Positions 1-7,620 of a stretch of 16,175 bases of DNA are shown here, piece after piece. Every line of letters starts with the position of its first letter. Position 1 is the stretch's first letter. The translations under genes and the position numbers were made by a program. Source of the DNA: Cymbomonas tetramitiformis. Taxonomy: Eukaryota > Chlorophyta > Pyramimonadophyceae > Pyramimonadales > Pyramimonadaceae. Where the stretch lies: the NCBI GenBank assembly GCA_001247695.2, contig LGRX02015263.1, positions 1-16,175 of the forward strand, written 5' to 3'. The notes below the pieces were generated by a model, which saw only the letters and a list, made by a program, of their open reading frames with translations, was not told the DNA's origin and searched no databases.

Positions 1-192
1 GACGCTCCCAGGCCCGCTCATCTCCTCTCCGAAGAGCCTTGATGGCGCCCGGTCGCCGTGCGCACGCTGCGCGCCACCCCTAGGCACCATGAGTATGGCG
101 TGCCTGGTGGGGCAGCTACGCGTCACGCGGCCCGAGACAGCGGCCATCTATCCGGCTGCCTCGTGGCGGTGCGCTCGGCGCGCTCGCGGTGG

Positions 193-1719
193 TCATCGTG
201 TGCCACCCGCGGCGCGCCCTCTTCCCCCCCCAAAGAAAAGCGGTCCACGGACGCTTTCTTTCGGATCCAAGGGAAGGGCGTGGGCACTCGTGATGCCCAC
301 TCGATATGCCTCGCATGCCCCCTCGTAGGGCTTGAACACCACGATGCGACCTCCTGATCTCCCGCCTCGGATGCTACGTGAACCCCCACGATTACCTCGC
401 CTCGTAGGTGCTGAGCCTCGCATGCCCCGGGCACCACGCTTCCTACTCGCCTCCCGCGATCGCTGCATATGCCTCCGCTTCTTGGCGCGCCGCCGAGAAG
501 GGTGCGCTTCCCGCTCCCCAGCGACGCCACTAGGTGGCCGTATGCGCTCCAGTGGCTGAGTCTCGGGTGTCTGTCGCGCGCGCTGCCCAAGCTTTACGTC
601 GGTGGTACCACTGTGTGGCAGCCGCGCGCACTCTGTGGGCGGCGCCTTCGCTGTGCCGGTGTGTGGCATTCGCGCGTGCTCTCTGGTGGGTGGCAGCCGC
701 GCACATTCTCTGGACGGCGTCTTAGTCATGCTCCGCTCTGCACTTGATGACGCTGGAAGCTGTACGCTACACGCCAGTTGCGGCTCGTCGAGTGCCGCCT
801 GTTCCGAACCCTGCGCTGGTGGGACTGGCAGTGACGCCCTACGCACCAGTCGCTGCCCATCGCGCTTTGGTGGCTCCGGGGGGCACCAACTACCACCCGC
901 ATAGAGGAGGCCCTCGTAAGTCCAAGTCATGCCCCACGTTGCCCGCTCCACACCATGCATTGGTGGGGCAAGCAGCAGTGCGTCATGCGCCGGTCGCTGG
1001 GCATCGTGCTTCTGCGGCTCTGGGGGGCACCAACTACCGTCTGCATACAGGAGGTCCTGATAGGTCCATGCTATGTCGTGGTCGGCCTTGGGTGCCTGCG
1101 CGTCTTTGCAGAGCGTCGAGGCTTGCAAATCCACGCGGAGCGCTGGGCACCGCGTGCTGAGCGCGAGGGGCATGGCCACGCGTGGGATGCGTGCTGCTAA
1201 CTGTGCGTTATGTGACAACTGCTCTCGTTGTCGGTGTCGCGAGCTATCCGCCGCCGGCCCCGCGGCAGTAGCTGGTGGGGCTTGTCTTAACGACCCACTC
1301 GCCGCAAGCTCTGCACCGCGCGCTAGCCATACCCGCTGTCGTGAGCCATGCGTGGGATGCCGCAAGCCGCGTGCCGCCTCCGGCTCTGCTTCCCACTGTG
1401 TTGTTGGAGATCGCGAGCTGACTACCAGTGCTTGGCCTTGGCCATAGTAGTGCCGCGCCGCCGCTGGTGGCGCACTGTGACGCGCCGCCGCTGGAAGCGC
1501 GAAGTGCCGCGCCGCCGCTGGTGGCGCACTATGCAGCGCCGCCGCGGACGCACCGAGCCGCACCGCCGCCTGTGGTGCACTGTGCTGCGCCTCGTGGACG
1601 TCTCGCGCAAACACAAAAGACCTATTCCTGGCATCCAGCACTGTATCTCGCAGCTCCTCCCCCCCCGCTGCCATGCCAGGATCCGAAGCGCCATGTCGCC
1701 GAAGCTGCCAAGCGAGCAC
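193..1719 (-). CDS. Hypothetical Arg/Pro/Ala-rich protein with a 48-residue internal duplication
   Basis: I do not recognise a family. The frame stays open for 508 codons but begins at GTG; the first ATG is codon 16 (1672-1674), so a spliced first exon is possible. Seen in order: an Ala/Pro-rich stretch with SAPPAAARH-type repeats (about residues 47-90); two copies of a module, WTYQDLLYADGSWCPPEP (218-235) and WTYEGLLYAGGSWCPPEP (266-283), 48 residues apart; a Ser/Thr/Pro/Arg-rich region; a strongly basic stretch (409-457) with RRRAKKRR; and a tail starting GGRIVVFKPYEG. Between the two DNA copies (about 815-948 and 959-1090), differences fall mostly at the third codon position of this minus frame, which modestly favours it over the competing plus frame. 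The DNA is GC-rich, where long open frames arise by chance, so it may be non-coding. Confidence 0.4.
   Translation of the reverse strand: MLAWQLRRHGASDPGMAAGGEELRDTVLDARNRSFVFARDVHEAQHSAPQAAVRLGASAAALHSAPPAAARHFALPAAARHSAPPAAARHYYGQGQALVVSSRSPTTQWEAEPEAARGLRHPTHGSRQRVWLARGAELAASGSLRQAPPATAAGPAADSSRHRQREQLSHNAQLAARIPRVAMPLALSTRCPALRVDLQASTLCKDAQAPKADHDIAWTYQDLLYADGSWCPPEPQKHDAQRPAHDALLLAPPMHGVERATWGMTWTYEGLLYAGGSWCPPEPPKRDGQRLVRRASLPVPPAQGSEQAALDEPQLACSVQLPASSSAERSMTKTPSRECARLPPTREHARMPHTGTAKAPPTECARLPHSGTTDVKLGQRARQTPETQPLERIRPPSGVAGEREAHPSRRRAKKRRHMQRSREASRKRGARGMRGSAPTRRGNRGGSRSIRGGRSGGRIVVFKPYEGACEAYRVGITSAHALPLDPKESVRGPLFFGGGRGRAAGGTR
815..1090. repeat. Two-copy imperfect tandem repeat, period 144 bp
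   Basis: Copies begin near 815 and 959. The best conserved core is GGGGGGCACCAACTACC, found at about 878 and 1022. The period is a multiple of three (48 codons), so the duplication keeps the open minus frame. Confidence 0.65.
1450..1580. repeat. Degenerate short tandem repeats, CGCCGCCGCTGGTGG type
   Basis: Several imperfect copies of a unit built on GCGCCGCCGCTGGTGGCGCA. In the minus frame they give the Ala/Pro repeats of the large GC-rich frame; in plus frames they give Arg/Trp-rich or Pro-rich peptides. The compositional bias makes it impossible to choose a strand from this segment alone. Confidence 0.5.
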
Positions 1720-2640
1720 AAGCGAAGAGCCATAAGCTCAAGCTGCAAGTGCAATCCCGCTAACCCAGGAGCGCCAAACGTAGGTGGAGAAACACACAAA
1801 TCAACCGAGGAAGATCCGCTAGCTTCCGCCGCAAGTGATAAAAGTATGAGAGAGAAGACGCAGAAGCCAGGCCCAACAGCCGATAACCAAATGCCGCGAC
1901 CAAATTTCAGCAAAAGCTTTCCAGCGAACTCGAAGATTTAAGACGAAAACAAATTGAGCAAAATTGGCCAACGACCGGCTCACGGAAGCCAAAGCAACGC
2001 TACAGCGCGACAACACCTAGGGTTAGCCACTAATAAGAACGCTGGAGCGTCGAATTGCAACAAAATCAGGAATTCCTCGCAAAGTCGGAGCAAATCTTCA
2101 GATTCCCCGCCATAAACTTGCCCCATCCCGCATAGTCGCAAGGACAATCGAGGTCGCCCACGCTCGCAGCCACGAAACTGCAATCTCAAAGCTGCATCAC
2201 GCAAGATAGCCAGAAGCACGAAAGAAGAACGTCGCAAACCCATTCAATCGCCAAGCACATAGAGGCGAAGACTACATCGAACACTTTCAAAAACCAGGCA
2301 CAGATTCAAAAAGATTTAGCGGCGCATAGCTGCCAGCGAGTAAGACAAACTCGAAGTCGTGCAGTCGTTCCGGCGGAAATACGAAGCCAAGCGCTAGAGG
2401 TAGAATTCCAAACAATCTCAAACCAGGATCCAAGTAAAAATAAGAATTCTCGACACAATTTGTACGGTAAATCCACGAGTCGCAGGCGCAAAACGCACGC
2501 AAAATTGCCAACGCAACGACATCAAAGTTTCAAAGTAGGCAGGTGTGCCTCACTGGCGTTCGCTAAGTCGAAAATTAATCATTGCCAAACAGCACGTCGA
2601 GCTGGAATTCGTCCGCATTCGTAAAAGTAACATGGGAGTT
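1686..2640 (+). pseudogene. Decayed coiled-coil gene remnant
   Basis: Several segments read as charged heptad-like helices, but in different plus frames separated by stops: VAEAAKRAQAKSHKLKLQVQ (within 1686-1760), KLSSELEDLRRKQIEQ (within 1902-1967), AKLANDRLTEAKATLQRDN (1958-2014, overlapping the previous one and needing a frame change), LIRTLERRI (2030-2056), VELQQNQEFLAKSEQIF (2049-2099), FKNQAQIQKDLAA (about 2286-2324), DKLEVVQSFRRKYEAKR (2344-2394) and AKQHVELEFVRIRKSN (2584-2631). They run in one orientation over nearly 1 kb, which suggests one ancestral coiled-coil protein broken by indels. Introns could explain a few frame changes, but in-frame stops follow several segments. No product is assigned; a structural or transposon-encoded coiled coil is equally possible. 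Confidence 0.45.
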
Positions 2641-3161
2641 GGAAGTCGCTTCCCCTGCCTCGCGATATACACGACGAACTACCAGGTTCCATTACTGCAT
2701 TTGTGGCACACTGTGCCACAGTAGGAGGCCTCGCACAGTAGCCCAAAATTCCAAAACTCCAGATCAACGCGCCAAAGAAGACCTCGTATCAATTGACAAT
2801 TCTAAGGCAACTCGCGCCGGCTCAAGCACCATGGCGACACACGAGCTCGAAAGCACTGCACCCTTGGCAGGACGCTAGAGCACTGAGGTGGGCACTTTTA
2901 GGCCCTAAAAGCGCCCGATCTCTAGAATCCAGTACGAACTACAATCGCACAACGCGTTGAAGAGGAAATTCGCTTTTGTAAGCAAATAAAAGATAATTTA
3001 CGTGGGTGTCACAGTCTGCGAGCCAATAAAAGCCGTAACTGAAGTCGCGTCAGGGAAGGCGTAACACACACTGGCAGATTTCAAATAACATTGAAGCCGA
3101 AGTCACGGTATAAAGTCGTTGGAAAAGTCATAACTCGAAAGTAAAAATTTTTTGTGGAAGC
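2641..3161. other. Non-coding spacer, no gene recognised
   Basis: No frame of useful length or recognisable family lies here. It holds the inverted repeat at 2890-2916, then AT-richer DNA with scattered AATAAA-like strings near 2986 and 3025. On the minus strand this is where the leader and gag of the adjacent LTR element would start, but no gag-like frame is visible. Confidence 0.5.
2890..2916. repeat. Small inverted repeat with TTTTAGG/CCTAAAA arms
   Basis: Arms GGGC-A-CTTTTAGG and CCTAAAAG-C-GCCC flank a single central C; one mismatch (A2894 against C2912) interrupts 12 paired positions. The core sequence resembles the arms of the much stronger hairpin at 15616-15671. Confidence 0.6.
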
Positions 3162-3180
3162 GGTGGTGGTGGTGGTGGTG
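3162..3180. repeat. (GGT)6 microsatellite
   Basis: Six perfect GGT triplets plus one extra G, lying just inside the primer-binding site of the LTR element (downstream in the element's minus orientation). Confidence 0.9.
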
Positions 3181-3189
3181 CGTAGCACA

Positions 3190-3198
3190 CTGATACCA
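3190..3198 (-). other. Retrotransposon primer-binding site (initiator Met tRNA type)
   Basis: The minus strand reads TGGTATCAG directly after the LTR end and a three-base spacer AAA. TGGTATCAG is the first part of the sequence complementary to the 3' end of initiator tRNA-Met, the usual primer of Ty1/copia elements. After nine bases the match is lost (TGTG instead of AGCC), so the site is short. Confidence 0.7.
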
Positions 3199-3201
3199 TT
3201 T

Positions 3202-3611
3202 TGTGGGAGGACTGCTCCTCACAGGGCACTGTAACTACTGATGGGGGTCTTATATGGACTGCATATAATGACCAACTAACTGCCTAGGTACTGCTAGGTC
3301 AGCTCTTTAGACATAGGACTGCTATGTCTAGACTTACAGCATATTACTTGCATATAAGAATTAGGATTACATCTTTTGCCATGTCGGCTGTATTTACTCT
3401 TGGAAACTCAACTGTTTCTTTGGCCTTGGCCATTACTTATTCACTCAACTCCCTGAGTTAATCCTAGTCAGCATGGCCAAGTCCCATTAACCTATCAGAT
3501 GCTTCTACTACAGTATTATGCAGTATGAGGTGTCAGTGCTTCACTATGACACCTTATTACACCGTACACTAGTACTGTGTACTCCCACTAAGGGGGGTCT
3601 CTTCCTCAACA
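3202..3611 (-). mobile_element. LTR of a Ty1/copia-type retrotransposon, minus orientation, internal region missing
   Basis: On the minus strand this 410-bp segment begins TGTTGAGGA and ends CCTCCCACA. It therefore has the TG...CA ends and short imperfect inverted termini expected of an LTR. It is followed by AAA and the initiator-tRNA-like site, so it would be the 5' LTR of an element reading leftward. A TATAAG string on the minus strand near 3250-3255 could be the core promoter. Internal structure includes perfect inverted repeats at 3308-3316/3322-3330 and 3528-3535/3547-3554. No gag, protease, integrase or reverse transcriptase frame follows, no second LTR is visible, and no target duplication can be tested because the left end is not found. 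The element looks truncated or overwritten. Confidence 0.7.
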
Positions 3612-3703
3612 GGGGTCTCGGGCGCTAATATCGTAAGGCGCGTATGGCACTGCTAGCATGTATGACACTGCTGAGTCATCCGCGCATGACACACTATGTT
3701 GTC

Positions 3704-4348
3704 CTAGCACACCTCGTCCGACTCCTCCTCAAGGTTGTCCATTAGACAAATTCGGCCTTTCGCCAGCTCCTCGTCGAAGAAGACCTCCACGTTAGGAGGG
3801 AGTCCATGTACTTCACAATCGCTGTTTGCTGACGGGTTAGCTTCCCCAAAAGCATTGCTGGTAACACCATTCCCCAAAAGCATTGGCTGCAAGATCACAC
3901 GATACCGATTGTCTATGGTCCCCCCATGTTCCGTTAGCCAGGATTTAATCACCGCCAGCACTTCTTTTTCGCCAGCCGGTATAGGGCCTCGACATTCTGC
4001 AGGTAGTTCACGCACCGCACGCATTGTGCTTCGTATGCTGGTGTGAGCTTCTTGGCTCCGCTGCACAATCAGCATGAGCTCGTCCTCCGTGAACATCACC
4101 GATGCCCAGCACTCCTGTTTTCCTGCGCAGATGCCACACCTCAACATGGTTCCATGATACATTAGGTACATCCTGGTGCAGAATGCACTCCTGGTCCACC
4201 CCGTTGGTGTGCCCCGGCGACCCCTGGTGCTGATGCAGTAACCGTGGCGTGAGTTTGTGGGCTCCATCGAGCCACGAGCAACGGATGTGACATTCAGGCG
4301 ACTCTCGAACTGTTTGCCTGTATTTGCAATCAATGTGCCCCGCTCCAT
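3704..4348 (-). CDS. Hypothetical 214-residue protein
   Basis: Not recognised. The frame starts at a genuine ATG (4346-4348) and ends about 90 bp from the LTR. The C-terminal two thirds look like normal coding sequence: mixed helices (FTEDELMLIVQRSQEAH, about 86-102), then GGTIDNRYRVILQPML, then an acidic end (NLEEESDEVC). The first third is suspect. DNA at about 4200-4290 resembles the Pro/Ser/Arg repeat of the neighbouring gene (5890-6340), yet it is read here in another frame; the matching frame gives SPQTHATVTASAP, comparable with SPRTAATVTAPAP. So this may be a recombined or frameshifted paralogue, or the real start may lie further in. A direct repeat TTCCCCAAAAGCATTG occurs at 3842-3857 and 3870-3885. 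Confidence 0.4.
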   Translation of the reverse strand: MERGTLIANTGKQFESRLNVTSVARGSMEPTNSRHGYCISTRGRRGTPTGWTRSAFCTRMYLMYHGTMLRCGICAGKQECWASVMFTEDELMLIVQRSQEAHTSIRSTMRAVRELPAECRGPIPAGEKEVLAVIKSWLTEHGGTIDNRYRVILQPMLLGNGVTSNAFGEANPSANSDCEVHGLPPNVEVFFDEELAKGRICLMDNLEEESDEVC

Positions 4349-4678
4349 TAGAGCACTGTCAGCACTTACTATTTCACAATTCCAGTTAATATATTAAAAA
4401 AAGGCAGGAAGGTCCAAACGTTGTCCTTACTATTCACAAACAAAAACTTGAGTCTACAGGTTCCCACTTCTGCTGAAGGCAGGCTCCTTCCCCACGGATT
4501 GGTAAGCACTTTGCGGTGTATTCATTCTGCCCTGGCATAACTATGATTGCCTGCTACTTCTTACGTACAGCAGGCAGCATATGAGGAAGGCACGGCGTCA
4601 AGGTGCGTCCAATATAAACTACTGCCAACTGTTCACACTGCTCCAGGCCAGACGCCTTCCTTATCTTTCCGCACAGGG
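4349..4678. other. Spacer with possible out-of-frame coding tail
   Basis: Between two minus-strand frames. The left part (4349-4550) is AT-rich with an A7 run near 4395 and no frame. The right part (4554-4700, minus) contains a plausible helical stretch, ILDAIALCGKIRKASG, running to a stop at 4554. It is in a different frame from the upstream gene, whose frame ends FWTP at 4679. A one-base indel or small intron near 4690-4720 would join the two. Confidence 0.4.
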
Positions 4679-6689
4679 CTATGGCGTCCAAAATTGCCGC
4701 GTGCGCAGCGCTGGAATCCGGTCCATGCCGAAGTGACCACGGCACTCTGCCGCGGTCAACACGCCGCGTTCCAAACCAGCCTCGTCCCTCCACGCAACCT
4801 CGTAGTTCCGTTTCACCGAGATAGCAGGAACGACTTTCATTTGCATGCCAACCAGCTCCTCGAACGTCCAAGACTCAACCTTAAAGTCGCCGTGGAAAAT
4901 ACTGTAGTCGAACCTTGCCAGTGGCTCCACCCTGCCATCTTCATCTCCGTCGTCCGCCGCTACTAGGTGGCATCGCATTATCTCAGGAAATCCCATCCTG
5001 CGCCATTGTGCTGCTGCGCCGATGGTCTCGTGTTCAATCACCGTTTTCCCCACGTGGAGATCAACCTCTCGCTCGGTACCGTGCATATCGTTCACCACCG
5101 CCCCGAAATAGTCACCAAACGTGGCATGCGAATCGGTCTCGAAAGCTTCGATTGCCTCATCGGTGTGCACTTTTACCATACACTTACGTTTTGCCGTCGC
5201 GGTCATCGACATTCTCTTCGTGAGTAGCCCCCTTCCGGTTCGGATCACCTTGCACATGTCATCCTCGTCGTCATCGGCATCCTCCGCCATGCTTTGCACC
5301 GTTCGAGCTGCACGATTGGGGCGCGGTGCAACAGATGCTGTCGCTTTCTGCGTGTTCGCCTGAGACACACTCAATTTGAAAGCAGCTTTCAGACTCGGAC
5401 ACTTCTTGGCGCGTTTTCGCAGGTCCTTAGTCCACTGCTCCCGCAACTCCCCCAGAGCCTCCTGCTGCCATCCTTCCGTTCCATTTTGCGTTCCAAGTAG
5501 TTTATACCCGGGCATCGGTACCACCTCGAAGACGGCCTGGGCTGTCATGGGAACTCGTTTCCGAGTCTCCCGCGCTACGCGCTGCACGTGCTCAATCAAT
5601 ACCTTTTCATCCAACTGTTGAACTTGCGTGAGTAGCACCTGCTTTTCCCGCATCAAGTCCTCGTATGCTGTTGGAACCATACCGAATGCTACGCTCAGCC
5701 TGCGCTTGTTGCCTGACACCGCAATAAGCAAACCCGCCCCCAGCGCTTCCTCAACGCTCCGTCGGCGATGCAGGTACATTTGCAGGTATGCATCCATGTA
5801 TGTGTACATGCCAAGGGCACACATGGATAGGGCACCTACCAGCAATCTTCATCAGCCTCTGCTCTTCATATTCCGTCACCTCCGGTGCCCTTGCTTTCGG
5901 TCGCGGCACGGTTGCCTTTAGTGGCACTCCTGGTTCCGAGCGCGCTCCTGGGCTCCCCCGATGCGGTGCCCTGGCATCCTTTGGTGCTGGTGCAGTAACC
6001 GTGGCGGCAGTTCGTGGGCTCCGTCGAGGCACAGTAGCCGGTTGTGGCGCTCCTGCAGTGGCTGGGCTCCCCCGTTGCGGAGTCCTGGCCACCTCTGGTG
6101 CTGCGGGTATACTAACCGTGGCGTGATTTCGTGGGCTCCGCCGAGGCACGGTTGCCGTTAGTGGCGCTCCTGCTGCGGGGCGTACGCCTGGGCTCCCCCT
6201 TTGCGGAGTCCTGGCCACCTCTGGTCCTGCGGGTATACTAACCGTGGCGTGATTTCGTGGGCTCCGCCGAGGCTCGGTTGCCGTTAGTGGCGCTCCTGCT
6301 GCGGGGCGTACGCCTGGGCTCGCCTGTGGTGGTGTCCCAACAACCTCTGTTGCACATGCAGTAAGGGAAATCACCAAGTCCGGGCGTTTTTTCTGGGATT
6401 CTTTGTTGAATGCGTTCACCGCCTGGATGTCACGGTTTTGACGCATTTCGATTGTGGTGCCCTTTGGGCCCAGATTACGCCGGTTGTTCAGACGTCGAAT
6501 GATCTTCGTTTTTGCAGTGGCTTCATCCAGCTCGGGATGCAGCTCTCGCAGCGTTTTCACGCACATGTCGAAACGCTCTTGGGCCGCGGCGTTGTTTGCC
6601 CAATACTTACTCGTGGTTTTGTCCACAATCTGCTTAGCCTCCACGTCGTATGCCACGGGGCATTTCCGTATAACACTTTCAACTTTCAT
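4679..6689 (-). CDS. Hypothetical two-part protein: helical N-terminus, Pro/Ser/Arg repeats, acidic/basic C-terminal half
   Basis: No family recognised. I take the start as the ATG at 6687-6689; the frame is open upstream but without ATG. Part 1 (6689 to about 5836) has a helix-rich N-terminus (RFDMCVKTLRELHPELDEA) and about four proline-rich repeats with PRRSPRNHATVS. Part 2 is another frame (open 4679-5845) with a helical segment (YEDLMREKQVLLTQVQQLDE), an acidic patch (EDADDDEDD), a basic patch (TATAKRKCMVK), then RFDYSIFHGDFKVESWTFEE and a tail ending FWTP. The two frames overlap by 95 bp. A 79-bp GT-AG intron (5757-5835; donor TAG|gtgccc, acceptor cggag|C) would fuse them to read KIAGSVEEALG, but it lacks a pyrimidine tract, so a frameshift in the repetitive GTACATACATGGATGCATAC segment is an alternative. 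Basic SPR repeats plus an acidic patch suggest a nuclear or DNA-associated protein; this is inference only. Confidence 0.5.
5890..6340. repeat. Coding tandem repeat, about 126-bp unit, four degenerating copies
   Basis: The marker CGTGGGCTCCG occurs near 6013, 6130 and 6256. The two right-hand copies are nearly identical (period 126 bp, 42 codons); the next is about 117 bp and the leftmost is degenerate. All spacings are multiples of three, so the protein frame is kept. A related, frame-shifted piece lies at about 4200-4290. Confidence 0.75.
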
Positions 6690-6750
6690 ATGTGGACCAC
6701 CTCCCTTTCTCACACGGTTTTTTCCTGATTCGAGCACCAGTGCGTGAACA

Positions 6751-7041
6751 TCAGGGTATTCGTAAGATCATCAGGGGATCATTGGGAGTGAGAAGAGGGG
6801 GCTTCTTCACAGGTTGTGCACAACATGGGGCCAAAGGCATCGCATGAAAGCAACGGGTACCTTTTACTGCATTTGGTTTGGCTCCCTCCGCCGGCAGCGT
6901 ACAAGACGCTGCGGAAATGTCACCGCTCTCGGTCTGCTGCGGCGGTTCCGTCTCCGCCGCGCTCGTTCGTGGAATATGGCTTGGGGCAAAGTGCACATGC
7001 CGGGTTAGGGGCACAACCCCAGGTCGATGCCCATAATCCAT
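6751..7041 (-). CDS. Possible small hypothetical protein (96 residues)
   Basis: An ATG-started frame directly upstream of, and on the same strand as, the Pro/Ser/Arg repeat gene (62 bp between its stop side and that gene's ATG). It is Pro-, Ala- and Cys-rich with no recognisable domain. It could be a small gene, a first exon of the downstream gene, or a chance frame. Confidence 0.22.
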   Translation of the reverse strand: MDYGHRPGVVPLTRHVHFAPSHIPRTSAAETEPPQQTESGDISAASCTLPAEGAKPNAVKGTRCFHAMPLAPCCAQPVKKPPLLTPNDPLMILRIP

Positions 7042-7080
7042 TGTACCCTGCGAGGCCCCATCACGTGCCCAAAAATTTAC

Positions 7081-7232
7081 ATACTATGTACAAATACGTA
7101 GTACGCAGGCCGTATCATATAACATGTCGAAATGTTCGTGTTAACTATTTCTAATTATGCTATATATTTCTAATAATAATTAGTAGAAATGTATACTATT
7201 TGTAAACACGTAGTACGCAGGCCATATCATAT
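7081..7232. repeat. Direct repeat pair around ACGTAGTACGCAGGCC
   Basis: 7096-7120 and 7208-7232 match at 24 of 25 positions (CGTATCATAT against CATATCATAT at the end). Similarity extends leftward in weaker form to about 7082 and 7193 (both have ATACTAT), so the unit is about 40 bp with a 112-bp period. Confidence 0.8.
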
Positions 7233-7543
7233 GGCAAAACACCAGGTTTGGGATACTTCTGATGGGATGAACATGATCGACGTGAGCGTGAGTGATGATC
7301 GAAGGGAAATTGTCGCGTGTCTTGCAAACAAGCTATAAATTCAAATAGCAGGGGTGGACCCTAAAGAACACAAATTTTTAGCCGATGCGCAGCGATGCCA
7401 AGACTCATGAAACGAAAACGAATCGTGAACGGAAAACTGTCATCGCAAACGAATCGTCATCGGTAATCCGGTATGCACGCTTGCATGATGACTTACATGG
7501 CCAACACGATCAATTACGGCCTAATGGAGATCTTGATCGATTG

Positions 7544-7600
7544 TGCTAGTATAATATGTATCTATATACACATTGCTAATATAATATGTAAATATATTTG
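7544..7600. repeat. 30-bp AT-rich tandem pair downstream of the isochorismatase-fold gene
   Basis: TGCTA(G/A)TATAATATGTA occurs at 7544 and 7574. It lies 20-75 bp beyond the stop codon at 7621-7623 on the minus strand, where 3'-end processing signals would be expected, but no specific signal is assigned. Confidence 0.6.
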
Positions 7601-7620
7601 TTGTAACTAAAATATAATAA

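Larger units (their letters stand above)
7042..7620. other. AT-rich spacer with short repeats, no gene seen
   Basis: No credible frame on either strand. It contains the 25-bp direct repeat pair (7096-7120, 7208-7232), an AT-rich stretch at 7140-7205, and a 30-bp tandem pair just beyond the stop codon of the isochorismatase-fold gene. It probably serves as 3' flank of that minus-strand gene and upstream region of the next one. Confidence 0.5.

Noticed and set aside
744..1160. Plus-strand frame with repeated APVAAHRA and GGTNY
   Set aside because: It overlaps the longer minus frame; the two repeat copies are better conserved at protein level in the minus frame, and its differences fall at second positions more than third.
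3842..3885. The 16-base direct repeat TTCCCCAAAAGCATTG as a transposon target duplication
   Set aside because: The copies are only 28 bp apart within an open frame; a simple slippage duplication is more likely.
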